Shown: piece by piece, positions 18,488 to 27,356 of the stretch
Numbering within the stretch: position 1 is the stretch's first letter
Layout of the letters: each line of letters opens with the position of its first letter
Source of the DNA: DASYAE01 sp036501535
Lineage (GTDB): Bacteria; Actinomycetota; Actinomycetes; Streptomycetales; Catenulisporaceae
DNA length: 54,288 nt
Assembly: GCA_036501535.1 (NCBI GenBank)
Contig: DASYAE010000077.1
Location: forward strand, 1-54,288
Direction: 5' to 3'
Program-made: the position numbers and the translations under genes
The notes under the pieces: generated by a model
What the model was told of the DNA's origin: nothing
The model's input: the letters and a program-made list of their open reading frames with translations, nothing else
Databases searched by the model: none

Positions 18488-18498
18488 CGCCGCGTCAG
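18484..18498. terminator. Short hairpin between convergent redox genes
   Basis: CTGACG and CGTCAG arms around a CCG loop overlap the TlpA-like stop codon. Just downstream the sequence GCGTCAGGCG occurs twice. This is a weak terminator candidate for one or both convergent transcripts. Confidence 0.3.
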
Positions 18499-18521
18499 GC
18501 GCTTCAGGCGCATAGGACGCG

Positions 18522-19124
18522 TCAGGCGTCGCGCTGCGCCCCGCTGGTCGCCGCCGTCCCCAGCATGATCATCGCGAACAGCAGCAGGTTGATCACGTGC
18601 ACGGACGTGCACCACAGGCAGATCGCGTCGACCTCGAACAGCTCGACGTAGATCAGATAGCACACGAACCCCAGGCCCGCGACCGCCGCGCCCATCCGCC
18701 CCAGCCGCACCGCGGGCGCGGCGCTGCGCCACGCCGGCGCACTGCACAACGCGAGCATCGCGACGAAGTAGACCAGCCCGAACACCGCGACCGGCACGCC
18801 CACGATCACCGACTCGGGGCTGGTGGTGACCTTCTCGCAGTCCACCGTCGCGTTCTCCGGGCACGCCAGCAGCGCCGTGGTCGTGTAGTGCGCGACCGTC
18901 AGATAGCTCGAGACGCCCAGCCCCGCCAGGCTCGCCGCCAGCGTGCCCGGCACGAGCCAGCGCGGCCGACCCGCCGCCGCGGACACGCCGGCCGGCTCTG
19001 CTTCGTCGGCCGCGGGCGCGGCGCCGGGATCCCGGCGGCCCGGGCCGGCGCCCCGGCCGGGCGCACGGCCGTTGGCGCGGCGGGTCGGGCCGGCCTGCTC
19101 GGCGGCGCGCCCGCCGCCGCTCAC
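18522..19124 (-). CDS. Vitamin K epoxide reductase (VKOR) family protein
   Basis: This 200-residue protein has a disordered, charged N-terminus (about 1-53) and four membrane helices. The extracytoplasmic loop cysteines are Cys88 and Cys96 (CPENATVDCEKV) and the quinone-proximal pair is Cys169-Leu-Trp-Cys172. Actinobacterial VKORs regenerate DsbA-like oxidases by passing electrons to quinone, replacing DsbB. The GTG start overlaps the stop of the DUF929 gene (GTGA), so the pair is translationally coupled. The likely substrate is the coupled CPFC protein. Confidence 0.93.
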   Translation of the reverse strand: MSGGGRAAEQAGPTRRANGRAPGRGAGPGRRDPGAAPAADEAEPAGVSAAAGRPRWLVPGTLAASLAGLGVSSYLTVAHYTTTALLACPENATVDCEKVTTSPESVIVGVPVAVFGLVYFVAMLALCSAPAWRSAAPAVRLGRMGAAVAGLGFVCYLIYVELFEVDAICLWCTSVHVINLLLFAMIMLGTAATSGAQRDA

Positions 19125-20053
19125 AGCTTGCCCGCGAGCGCCGTGATCGACGGCGCCGTGCACACCGCAGAGGGCTGGTTGCCCGTCAGCTTGCAGATGA
19201 TGCCGGTCATCACGTTCGCCGACCCGTCGATCGCCTTGGCGTCCTTGGAGGACGCGGTGCCCAGCTGCGAGGCGATCTGGCTCCAGTCCTGCCCGGCCAG
19301 CACGCCCGGGTCGTACGTGGAGCCGTCCACCTCCACGTACTGGTTGCCGAAGTCGTAGAACGGCAGGCCGCCGGTGCTCGAGGAGTACGGCGGCGCGTCG
19401 TACTTGCTCAGCAGCGACTGCTCGGCGCTGGTCGGGCTCTGCAGCGTCTGGCGCTGCCCGTTCTGCATCTCCACGGTGACGAACGCGATGTACTGGCTGG
19501 TGTACTTCGCGTTCGCGAAGGTGAAGGTGTGCGTGTTCGGATCGGTGTCGTTGCTCGCCGACGTGGTCAGCGACAGCCCGGTGAACGTCCCGAAGCGGCT
19601 GAGGGCCACCACGGCGGCCCACCGCTCGGCCGCGCAGAACGGGCACCACTCGTAGCCCATGTACAGCACCTCGGGCTTGGTCCCGCTCTTGAGCACCGCG
19701 GTGTTCTTCACCACGACCGGCAGCGCGTTCGCCGTGCCCGCGCCCACCGCGGCGAGCGTGGCGGCCGGCACGCCGGTGGCCTGCTTCACGACGGTCGCCG
19801 TGACGGTCGCGCCGGCGGTCTGCGGCGCGGCGGCCGAGGAGCCCACCGCGAGCTTGATGCCGACCAGCGCCGCGATCACCACGATCGCCGAGACGACCGC
19901 GATGATCGCGTTGCGTCTGTTGCGCTCGCGCCGCTCGACGGCGCGCTGCGCCTCGATCTTGCGCTGGACCGCGATGCGCTGCGCCTCGGAGGGCTGCCGG
20001 GCGGCGGCCCGGCGGCGTGCCGCGGCGGCGCGCGTGGCGTTGGAACGGCTCAT
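19121..20053 (-). CDS. DUF929 protein with CxxC motif (thioredoxin/DsbA-like, VKOR partner)
   Basis: This 310-residue protein has a basic, helical cytoplasmic N-terminus (about 1-48), one membrane segment (about 49-68) and an extracytoplasmic domain. The CxxC is Cys137-Pro-Phe-Cys140 in YMGYEWCPFCAAERWA. Two further cysteines occur near the C-terminus, in IICKLTG and SAVCTAP. DUF929 belongs to the thioredoxin-like superfamily. Coupling to VKOR makes it the probable disulfide donor in extracytoplasmic protein folding. I chose the ATG at 20053 because GAGG and an upstream AGGAG precede it; a longer reading adds a non-conserved extension. Confidence 0.85.
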   Translation of the reverse strand: MSRSNATRAAAARRRAAARQPSEAQRIAVQRKIEAQRAVERRERNRRNAIIAVVSAIVVIAALVGIKLAVGSSAAAPQTAGATVTATVVKQATGVPAATLAAVGAGTANALPVVVKNTAVLKSGTKPEVLYMGYEWCPFCAAERWAAVVALSRFGTFTGLSLTTSASNDTDPNTHTFTFANAKYTSQYIAFVTVEMQNGQRQTLQSPTSAEQSLLSKYDAPPYSSSTGGLPFYDFGNQYVEVDGSTYDPGVLAGQDWSQIASQLGTASSKDAKAIDGSANVMTGIICKLTGNQPSAVCTAPSITALAGKL

Positions 20054-20340
20054 CGACCTCGTACTCCTGCTCCCCTGACCCCTGATACCGCGCCACATGC
20101 TGGCACACCGGCCGCCCTTGCGGGCCTGCGCGGCGAGCCTTTTTCGACAATCCTCAGCTTCCCGGCCCGGCCCGCCGAGCCCGCCTGTCCGGTGCCCGGG
20201 ATCCCGCAGGGCCGGGGACGCGGCCGCGATTCGTCGGCTCCGCAGCGCTTAAAGGCGGCCGCGCGAACCGTCTAACCCCGTGAGACAGTCCACGCGCCGC
20301 GCGAACGAGCGTCGCGACCGGCATCGAAAGGCATGGTGTG

Positions 20341-20439
20341 ATGAGCGACCTGGCATCCGGCATACCCGCGGGCGCACCGCGCGGCGCGCTCGCCGCAATC
20401 GGTGTGGCCGCTGCGGCCGAGGGGACGGTGCGGCCGTGA
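20341..20439 (+). CDS. Possible 32-residue upstream ORF coupled to DUF5134 gene
   Basis: An ATG with AAAGG 9 nt upstream opens a 32-residue frame beginning MSDLASGIPAGAPRG. Its TGA overlaps the GTG start of the following gene as GTGA, the same coupling used by real operons in this window. It could be a leader ORF setting translation of the membrane protein. The composition is simple and I recognise no family. Confidence 0.3.
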   Translation: MSDLASGIPAGAPRGALAAIGVAAAAEGTVRP

Positions 20440-21212
20440 TTCCCGCCGGTCCCGCGTGGCTGGCGGACATCCTGGCCGCGGCCATGATCGCGACCGCGCT
20501 CTACTGCGCGAGCCGCATCGTGTACGCCCGGGCGCGCCGTCGCCGCACCGAGCACGACCTCGACGCGGTGCACGTGGCGATGGGCCTGGCGATGGCCGGG
20601 ATGCTCGTGCCGCGCCTGGACGTGCTGCCCGCCGGCGCCTGGGGCACCGGCGTGTGGACGGGTGTGTTCTGCGCGGCCGCGGCCGGGTTCGCCGCCCGCG
20701 CCGCTGCGGCCGCGCGCACCGGCGGGCGCCGACAGGCCGCACACCATGTGCCGCACTTGGTGGCCTGCGCCGCGATGCTCTACATGCTCCTCGCGCCGAC
20801 CGGCGGCACCGCCGCAATGAGCGCCACCCGCGGCATGGGCGGTATGGATGGCGTGGGCGGGGGCGCGATGGACGGCATGAGCGGGGATGCGGCCGCGGTG
20901 CGCTTCCCGACGCTCGCCCTGGCGCTGACCGTGCTCCTGGTCGGCTACGCGGTGGCCGGCGCCGACCGGATCGCCCTGGCCGCGGCCTCCGGCTCGGTCG
21001 GCGGTATGGCGGCCAGCGGCTGCGCGCACGCGCCGGCCGGCCCCGCCGACGCGGTGACAGACCCGGTGACGAACCCAGCGACGGACCTGGCGACGGACCT
21101 GGCGAGGGGCCGGGCTGGCTTGTGCGGTGCGATGATCGCGCCGCGGGCCGCGACCTGCTGCCACATCGCGATGAACCTCGCCATGGCCTACATGCTCGTG
21201 ATCCTGCTCTGA
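20436..21212 (+). CDS. DUF5134 multi-pass membrane protein
   Basis: This 258-residue protein has about six hydrophobic segments. The HxAMGLAMAGM motif near the N-terminus and CHIAMNLAMAYMLVILL at the C-terminus are the recurring pattern of DUF5134 proteins. A glycine/methionine-rich loop (about 126-150) contains MGGMDGV and MDGMSGD, and a His-containing segment precedes the final helix. Methionine-rich loops and membrane histidines suggest metal (copper) handling, but this is inference. I chose the GTG at 20436 because it overlaps the stop of a small upstream frame. Function is undescribed to my knowledge. Confidence 0.75.
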   Translation: MIPAGPAWLADILAAAMIATALYCASRIVYARARRRRTEHDLDAVHVAMGLAMAGMLVPRLDVLPAGAWGTGVWTGVFCAAAAGFAARAAAAARTGGRRQAAHHVPHLVACAAMLYMLLAPTGGTAAMSATRGMGGMDGVGGGAMDGMSGDAAAVRFPTLALALTVLLVGYAVAGADRIALAAASGSVGGMAASGCAHAPAGPADAVTDPVTNPATDLATDLARGRAGLCGAMIAPRAATCCHIAMNLAMAYMLVILL

Positions 21213-21324
21213 CCACCGCACACTCGGCTCGGGAAACGACCACGAATATGCGGACCCTGCCACATGCCGCCGAATGCCGCACACCACACGCCGCGCGGCG
21301 GGCGGGGTCAGGCGCCGGGCGGGG

Positions 21325-24300
21325 TCAGGCGGCCTCGGTGTCGAAGGCGCGCAGCCGGTGGGCGACGGCCGCCGCTTCGGTGCGCGAGGAGACGGCGAGC
21401 TTGGCCAGGATGTTGGACACGTGCACGGACACGGTCTTGGTGGAGATGAACAGCCGCGCGGCGATCTGCCCGTTGGACAGGCCGTCCGCCACCAGGCGCA
21501 GCACGTCGCGCTCCCGCGGCGTCAGGCCCGCCAGCGGCGCGGCGCCCGGCTGCGCTCCATCCGACGCGCCCGGCCCGGCGCCGACCGCGGCGACCGACAG
21601 CCGCGCGGCGCGCGCGAGCGCATCGAGCTCGCCGAGCAGGGGCCTGGCACCCAGCGGCTCGGCCAGGGCGCGCGCCTCGCGCACCGCGGCCGCCGCCTCG
21701 TCGCGCCGCCCCGCCGCGGCGGCGCCGTGCGCGAGGCGCAACCGCAGATAGGCGCGCAGGTGCACCGGCGCGCCGCACGCGTCGGCGGCCTGCACCAACC
21801 CGCCCCACAGCGCGTCCGCGGCCCGGTCGCCGGCCGCGCGCAGCAGCTCCGCCTCGGTCAGCCCCCGGCACAGCTCCTGCACCGGGGTGTGCACCGGCAG
21901 CGCCGCGGCGGCCGTCGCGATGCGCCGCACGGTCTGCTCGTCCGGCGCGCCCGCCGCACCCGCCCCGGCCGCCGCGTCCGCCTCGGCGCCCGCGCCGCGC
22001 GCCAGCAGCTCCCACAGATACCGGTGGTCACCCTCGTGGACGACCCCGTCCAGCAGCGCGGCGAGCGTCTCGCGCACCGGCCCGATCTGCCCGCGCGCAG
22101 CGGCCAGCGTCAGGGCCGCGCCCTGCAGCGGCAGGACGTACTGCGGCTGCAGGGTCTTCGCGCCGCGCCGCCGCGCCGTCAGCAGATCCGACGCCGCCTG
22201 CTCGAAATCGCCGCGCAGCGTGCGCAGGTACCCGCGCAGCCGCAGCAGCGCCAGGTTGTGCACCCCCGGCAGGTCCAGGTCGATCCCCGCGTCGATGTGC
22301 GTCGCCGCCTCGTCCCACGCGCCCAGCGCGATCAGCGGCTCGGCCAGGTTGTTGCGCAGCATCCCGCCCTGGATCCGGTTGGCCGGGATCACCCCGGCCA
22401 GGCCCCGCCGGGCCGCCTGCGCGGACCGCTCGTACCGCCCGGCCTCGAACAGGGCGTTCGAATAGCAGATGTCGATCCGCGCCAGCTGCGACGGGGTGCG
22501 CCCCAGCGCCACCGTGGCCTCGCGCACCTCCCGCATCTCGGCCAGGCCCTCCTCGATCCGGCCGCGCGCGGCCAGCACCGAGGCGTGCCGGGTGCGCGCC
22601 TGCAGCAGACACGCCGTGCTCCCGCACCGCTCGCAGATCGCCACCGCCTGCTCGGCGACCAGCAGCGCCTCGGTCAGCTCCCCGTGCAGCATCAGCGTGG
22701 CCGCCAGCGACGCCAGGAAGTAGCCGCGCTTCGCGTCCGCCCCCGCGGCCTCCTCCATCTCCTCGTCCACCGCGCCGTCGAAGCCGTCGAAGGACGCGTC
22801 GAACTCACCGCCGTCCCCGACGCCGCCCGGCGCGCCCAGCGGCTCCTCGGGCTCCTGCGGCCTCGCCAGCAGGTCCACCGCCCGGCGCTGATCCTCGATC
22901 CCCGTCCCGCGCCCGAGCGTGCGCTGCTGCATGCCGCGCTGGTCGTACAGATGCGCGGCCAGCGACGGGCGCGCCCGCTCGTCGACCGCCGCCAGGCCCG
23001 CCTCGGCGAACGCCAGGCCCCGGTCGCTGGCCCCGGCTCGCCCGGCCGCCAGCGACGCCCGGTACATCAGGTACACGTCGTCGCACGAATCCGCCGGATC
23101 GTGCGGCACCCGGTCCCACAGCTCCAGCGCCCGCTCGAACATCGCCAGCTCGTCCGCGAACGCGAACCGGCAGTGCGCCGCGTCCGCCGCGTTCAGCGCC
23201 GCGTTCAACGCCTTGTCCGCGACCTTCCCGCGGTACCAGTAGTGCGCCAGCTCCGCCTCGCGGCTCTGCGGCGGCACCAGCGCCAGGTCGCCCTCCAGCG
23301 CCTCGGCCAGCCGCACGTACGTGCGGGTGTGCTCGCCGGGCAGCAGCTCGCCCTGGATCACCTCGCGCATCAGCTCGTGCCGGAACCGGTAGGTCTCGCC
23401 CTCGCCGGCCACCAGGATGTGCGCGTCGAACGCGGGGCGCAGCACCTCGGTCAGCTCGTCCGCGCCGAGCCCGGCCACCGCCGCGACCAGCGCCGGGGAC
23501 GCCGGCTGCACCGCCGTGGACAGCGGGCGCAGCAGCCGCCGCGTCGCCTCCGGCAGCCGCTCGACCCGCGACATCAGCAGGTCGCGCAGGCTCCAGGACA
23601 GCTCCACCCCGTCGGCCACCGAGCAGGCGACCTCCTCGGTGAAGAACGCGTTGCCCTCGGCGCGCTGATACACCTCCTCGACGACGTGCCCCGCGGTCTG
23701 CTCGCCGAGTATGCCGCGCAGCAGCTGCCCCGTCTCCGCGCGGTCCAGCCGCTCGAGGGTGACCTGCTCGACCGCGGGCAGCCGCACGATCTCGGCGAGG
23801 AACGCGCGCAGCGGATGCCCGCGGTGCAGCTCGTCGCTGCGCAGCGTGCCGAGCATCAGCACCGGGCCGGCGCGCAGCACCCGCGCCAGGTAGCCGAACA
23901 GCTCCCGGCTGGCCCGGTCGGCCCAGTGCAGGTCGTCCACCACCACGACCAGCGGCAGGCCCGCCGCGGCGCGCACCAGCACGCTGTGGACCGCCTCGAA
24001 CAGGCGGATGCGCGCATAGTCGTCGGCCAGCGGCTGCGCCGCGACCGGCACCGGCCGCACCCCGTACGGCGCACCCGGACCCGCACCGTACCCGAAGCGG
24101 GACCCGCCGGCACCGCGCCCACCCGGACTGAGCCCGCCTGCACTGAGCCCGCCGACGCCCTGCTCGCCCGGACCATGCCCGCCGAGGCCGTGCTCACCGA
24201 GGTTGTGCTCACCGAGTTCCGGCAGCAGCCGGGCCAGCTCGTAGGCCTCCCAGCCGTCCCGGTCGATCAGCCCCGCCGCGTCCAGGGCGCGCAGCACCGA

Positions 24301-24537
24301 GGCGAACGGCGCGAACGGCACGCCCTCCTCGCCCAGCTCCACGCACGCGCCCTGCACCGCGGTCGCCTCGAGCCGCGCGAGGAACTGCTCCACCAGGCGG
24401 CTCTTGCCGATCCCCGCCTCGCCGCCGATCAGCACGATCTGCGGTGCGCCGGCCTCGGCCCGCGCGAACGCGGCCCGCAGCCGGCCGAGCTCCTGATGCC
24501 GGCCGACGAAGACGGGACTGACACAACGGTTCGCCAT
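21325..24537 (-). CDS. LAL-family transcriptional regulator (AAA/NACHT-type ATPase with C-terminal LuxR HTH)
   Basis: This protein of about 1070 residues has an N-terminal ATPase with Walker A GGEAGIGKS (38-46) and Walker B VVVDDLHWAD. A long helical TPR-like middle (about 400-950) follows. The C-terminal LuxR helix-turn-helix reads LTPRERDVLRLVADGLSNGQ then ARLFISTKTVSVHVSNILAKL. LALs are large signal-responsive activators, often of sugar or secondary-metabolite genes. A glycine/leucine repeat (GLGEHGLG-type, about 180-210) interrupts the ATPase domain. I took the ATG at 24537; an in-frame ATG at 24549 is also possible. GATGCT 7 nt upstream may be a -10. No obvious target cluster is adjacent. 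Confidence 0.92.
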   Translation of the reverse strand: MANRCVSPVFVGRHQELGRLRAAFARAEAGAPQIVLIGGEAGIGKSRLVEQFLARLEATAVQGACVELGEEGVPFAPFASVLRALDAAGLIDRDGWEAYELARLLPELGEHNLGEHGLGGHGPGEQGVGGLSAGGLSPGGRGAGGSRFGYGAGPGAPYGVRPVPVAAQPLADDYARIRLFEAVHSVLVRAAAGLPLVVVVDDLHWADRASRELFGYLARVLRAGPVLMLGTLRSDELHRGHPLRAFLAEIVRLPAVEQVTLERLDRAETGQLLRGILGEQTAGHVVEEVYQRAEGNAFFTEEVACSVADGVELSWSLRDLLMSRVERLPEATRRLLRPLSTAVQPASPALVAAVAGLGADELTEVLRPAFDAHILVAGEGETYRFRHELMREVIQGELLPGEHTRTYVRLAEALEGDLALVPPQSREAELAHYWYRGKVADKALNAALNAADAAHCRFAFADELAMFERALELWDRVPHDPADSCDDVYLMYRASLAAGRAGASDRGLAFAEAGLAAVDERARPSLAAHLYDQRGMQQRTLGRGTGIEDQRRAVDLLARPQEPEEPLGAPGGVGDGGEFDASFDGFDGAVDEEMEEAAGADAKRGYFLASLAATLMLHGELTEALLVAEQAVAICERCGSTACLLQARTRHASVLAARGRIEEGLAEMREVREATVALGRTPSQLARIDICYSNALFEAGRYERSAQAARRGLAGVIPANRIQGGMLRNNLAEPLIALGAWDEAATHIDAGIDLDLPGVHNLALLRLRGYLRTLRGDFEQAASDLLTARRRGAKTLQPQYVLPLQGAALTLAAARGQIGPVRETLAALLDGVVHEGDHRYLWELLARGAGAEADAAAGAGAAGAPDEQTVRRIATAAAALPVHTPVQELCRGLTEAELLRAAGDRAADALWGGLVQAADACGAPVHLRAYLRLRLAHGAAAAGRRDEAAAAVREARALAEPLGARPLLGELDALARAARLSVAAVGAGPGASDGAQPGAAPLAGLTPRERDVLRLVADGLSNGQIAARLFISTKTVSVHVSNILAKLAVSSRTEAAAVAHRLRAFDTEAA

Positions 24538-24692
24538 ACCGTCGAGCATCCCACGGCCCGCCGACGGCCCCGCCGGCTTTTCCAGGCGCACCACGCTCCC
24601 CGACGCCATGCCCGTCCTCGATTCCTGTCCTGGTCCTGGTCCTCGTCCCCGTGCCTGTGCTCTGGCCCGCCGCCCGGCGAGGGGCGCCGGGC

Positions 24693-24875
24693 CTAGCCCG
24701 GGTCCTTCGTGCACCCGCCCGGCGCCGCGGCCCGCCGCGCCGACGCGCGCTCGGCACGTACCGCGTGCCGCCGCACGGCCCGCGCACGCGCCACCGTGTG
24801 CTCGGCGTCGGCCAGCGCGCGCAGCTCCTGCTCGCGCTGCACAATCAGATCCCTGCTGAACGCTGCGTTGAACAT
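24693..24875 (-). CDS. Small basic actinobacterial hypothetical protein
   Basis: This 60-residue protein begins MFNAAFSRDLIVQREQELRA and continues as a charged helix rich in Arg and Ala. It ends in an alanine/proline tail with one cysteine. Short proteins of this helical type, starting with a YE/SRDLIxxRxxEL-like segment, are common in actinomycetes and have no known function. The ATG has a good ribosome-binding site (GGGAAGGGAAG). It lies 155 nt upstream of the LAL regulator on the same strand. Confidence 0.6.
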   Translation of the reverse strand: MFNAAFSRDLIVQREQELRALADAEHTVARARAVRRHAVRAERASARRAAAPGGCTKDPG

Positions 24876-25028
24876 CGCTCTTCCCTTCCCCGCGGGAGGC
24901 CCGTCCTGATGCCCGTGCGACGCACGGTGTGCCGTCCCGATTGGTGTGCCGACATCCACTGTGCGCGCCCAGGCAGGCGTCGCGGATCGGACGGATTCCC
25001 GATTCCCGGGGCGGATTGCGGGGTCGCG

Positions 25029-25070
25029 GCTACCTTAGGCCGGAGCCGAACGCACCCGGCGCTACCTTAG
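25029..25070. repeat. Direct repeat GCTACCTTAG x2
   Basis: GCTACCTTAG occurs at 25029-25038 and 25061-25070, 32 nt apart (about three helical turns). They lie in the 277-nt gap between the small protein gene and the TauE/SafE gene. Each copy contains TACCTT, which fits TANNNT on the plus strand, but no plus-strand gene follows. A protein-binding site is possible. I see no gene in this gap. Confidence 0.45.
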
Positions 25071-25152
25071 AAGGCCGCGTCGGCAACTGAGGACCCGCAG
25101 TACGGCGGGGAAGAAGGGCCGCCATATCAGACGGCAGACACAACCGTGCCAG

Positions 25153-25950
25153 CTATATCAGCAGTTTGATCAGCGCGGCGACGCCGACGCACACGATCAG
25201 CACCCGCAGACCCCACGGCGGCAGCCGCCGCCCCAACCGCGCCCCCACCTGCCCGCCGACCACCGCCCCCGCCGCGATCAACCCCGCCGCACCCCACGCG
25301 ATGTGCGTCGCGACGATGAACACCACCGCCGCGATCCCGTTCACCAGCCCCGCCAGCACGTTCTTGACCGCGTTGAGCCGCTGCAGCGAATCGGTGAACG
25401 CCACCCCCAGCATCCCGATCAGCAGCACACCCTGCGCCGCCCCGAAATACCCGCCGTACACACCGGTCAAGAAAACCAGCACCCACAGCACCGGACCGCC
25501 CGCCGCCACCGCCCGGCCGCCCTGCCCGTCCCGGCCGCGCTGCGACCCGCGCGCCGCCTGACGCCGCGCCACCCACCCCGCCAGCGCCGGCTGCAGCAGC
25601 ACCATCCCCAGCGCCACCACGATCAGCACCGGCACGATCGCCTTGAACGCGTCCGCCGGCAGCGTCAACAACAGGATCGCGCCCACCAGCCCGCCCGACA
25701 GCGACGCCGAACCGAGCAACATCACCCGCTGCCGCTGCCCGCGCAACTCCGCCCGATACCCGTGCACCCCGCTGAGCACACCCGGCACCAGACCCACGTT
25801 GTTGCTCACGTTCGCCAGCACCGGCGGAAAGTTGAACGCCAGAAGGGTCGGAAACGTGATCAACGTCCCCGACCCGACCACCGTGTTGATCGTCCCCGCC
25901 GCCAGCCCCGCGCCGAACAGCGCGGGTATCTCGACGACCAGACGACTCAC
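25153..25950 (-). CDS. TauE/SafE-family (TSUP) membrane transporter
   Basis: This 265-residue protein has about eight membrane segments in two homologous halves. The N-terminal half shows AAGTINTVVGSGTLITFPTLLAF, with the family's G-x-G-x-L-x-x-P loop, and NVSNNVGLVPG. The C-terminal half shows GVYGGYFGAAQGVLLIG and RLNAVKNVLAGLVNG. Family members export or import sulfite, sulfonates or other organosulfur anions; the substrate here is not determined. Its GTG start lies 6 nt after TAGCCT with no Shine-Dalgarno, so the mRNA is probably leaderless. Confidence 0.92.
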   Translation of the reverse strand: MSRLVVEIPALFGAGLAAGTINTVVGSGTLITFPTLLAFNFPPVLANVSNNVGLVPGVLSGVHGYRAELRGQRQRVMLLGSASLSGGLVGAILLLTLPADAFKAIVPVLIVVALGMVLLQPALAGWVARRQAARGSQRGRDGQGGRAVAAGGPVLWVLVFLTGVYGGYFGAAQGVLLIGMLGVAFTDSLQRLNAVKNVLAGLVNGIAAVVFIVATHIAWGAAGLIAAGAVVGGQVGARLGRRLPPWGLRVLIVCVGVAALIKLLI

Positions 25951-25956
25951 CCGATC

Positions 25957-25962
25957 AGGCTA
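25957..25962 (-). promoter_or_regulatory. -10 element (TAGCCT), leaderless start of the TSUP gene
   Basis: TAGCCT ends exactly 6 nt before the GTG start and no Shine-Dalgarno is present. Confidence 0.45.
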
Positions 25963-26024
25963 CCCGCGCAGCACCCGCGCCCAGGCCGCCGAACCGTGTG
26001 ACACGCATCGCAAAAGTAAGATGC

Positions 26025-27134
26025 CTAGTCGTCATCCGACCCGTACAGCACGTCCGCGGGCGACAACCGCCGCGGACGCGACGGCCCCGCCGGACGATCC
26101 GACGGACCCGGCGCCGCACTGGCCGCAGGACCCGCCGCCGGCCGCGGACCCACCACACCCGGCCGGCCCGACGACTCCCCGCCGCCACCCGACCCGGCAG
26201 CCGCACCTGCGCCCGGCGCACCCTCCTCCGCACTCGGCGCACCCGGCAGCACCCCCTGCCCCATCCGCGTAAACGCCCCGCCGATCCCCTCGACCGCCTT
26301 GCCCAGCTCGCTCGGCACGATCCACATCTTGTTCGACTCGCCCTGCGCCAGCTTCGGCAGCATCTGCAGATACTGGTAGCTCAGCAGCTTCGAGTCCGCG
26401 TCCCCCTCGTGGATCGCCTCGAACACCTTCCGGATCGCCTGCGCCTCACCGTTCGCCCGCAGCTCCGCCGCCTTCGCCTCACCCTCGGCCTTCAGGATCA
26501 CCGACTGCCGGTCACCCTCCGCCCGAAGGATCTCCGCCTGCTTCACACCCTCCGCCTGAAGCACCGTGGCCCGCCGCTCCCGCTCGGCCCGCACCTGCTT
26601 CTCCATCGCCTCCGTGATGTCCCGGTTCGGCTGGATCGTGCGCAGCTCCACCCGGTTCACCCGGATCCCCCACGGACCCGTCGCCTGGTCCAGCGCGTCA
26701 CGCAGCTCCGTGTTCACCTCGTCGCGGCTCGTCAGCGTCCGCTCCAGATCCATCCCGCCCACGATGTTGCGCAGCGTCGTCGACACCAGATACTCGATCG
26801 CCTGCACATAGTTCTGAATCTCGTACGTCGCCTTACGCGGATCGGTGACCTCGTAGTACACCACCCAGTCGATGTACACCAGCAGGTTGTCCTCGGTGAT
26901 GACCTCCTGCGGCGGGAACGGCACCACCTGCTCCCGCATGTCGATCGTCGCCCGGATCGAGTCCGCCACCGGCATCAGCAGCCGCAGACCCGGCTCCAGC
27001 GTGCGCCGGTACCGCCCGAACCGCTCCACCACGAACGTGCTGCCCTCAGGCACCGTGCGCACCGACCGCTGCAGCATCACCGCCACCGCCGCCACGACGA
27101 TCAACACCACCAGAATGGTGAAGACTTCTGCCAT
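26025..27134 (-). CDS. SPFH/Band 7 (stomatin/QmcA-like) membrane protein
   Basis: This 369-residue protein has one N-terminal membrane segment (about 5-22). The SPFH domain starts at VPEGSTFVVERFGRYRRTLEPGL and runs through TLRNIVGGMDLERTLTSRDEVN to IQPNRDITEAMEKQ. A long heptad-type coiled coil with EGxxQAxILxAEGxxxxxxLxAEGE repeats follows (about 185-240). The C-terminal 95 residues are glycine/proline-rich and low complexity, longer than in enteric QmcA. SPFH proteins form membrane rings or microdomains and are often paired with NfeD, which is the neighbouring upstream gene here. GGAGGG 8 nt upstream supports the ATG. Confidence 0.92.
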   Translation of the reverse strand: MAEVFTILVVLIVVAAVAVMLQRSVRTVPEGSTFVVERFGRYRRTLEPGLRLLMPVADSIRATIDMREQVVPFPPQEVITEDNLLVYIDWVVYYEVTDPRKATYEIQNYVQAIEYLVSTTLRNIVGGMDLERTLTSRDEVNTELRDALDQATGPWGIRVNRVELRTIQPNRDITEAMEKQVRAERERRATVLQAEGVKQAEILRAEGDRQSVILKAEGEAKAAELRANGEAQAIRKVFEAIHEGDADSKLLSYQYLQMLPKLAQGESNKMWIVPSELGKAVEGIGGAFTRMGQGVLPGAPSAEEGAPGAGAAAGSGGGGESSGRPGVVGPRPAAGPAASAAPGPSDRPAGPSRPRRLSPADVLYGSDDD

Positions 27135-27356
27135 GCCCGGTCCCTCCCGGCCTCAGCGGCACGCAGGCCGCTCGGATCGTCGCCTCGTGCTGAACTACGG
27201 CTCGGCTAAAAGCCCAAGTACAAATGAGCGCTGTAATACCGAACGATAGCCTGATTCTGCCCCGCCGAACGGATGATCAGACCTGCCCCGCCGCAGCGAG
27301 TCGCCCACTTCGTGCACACCGCCCCGCGCACACTCCCCCGCACACCAGCGCACGCC

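Noticed and set aside
21274..24696. A very long plus-strand open frame opposite the LAL regulator (over 1100 codons)
   Set aside because: It is antisense to a gene with clear ATPase and LuxR motifs. The translation is arginine/glutamine/proline-rich without domains, as expected of shadow frames in high-GC DNA.
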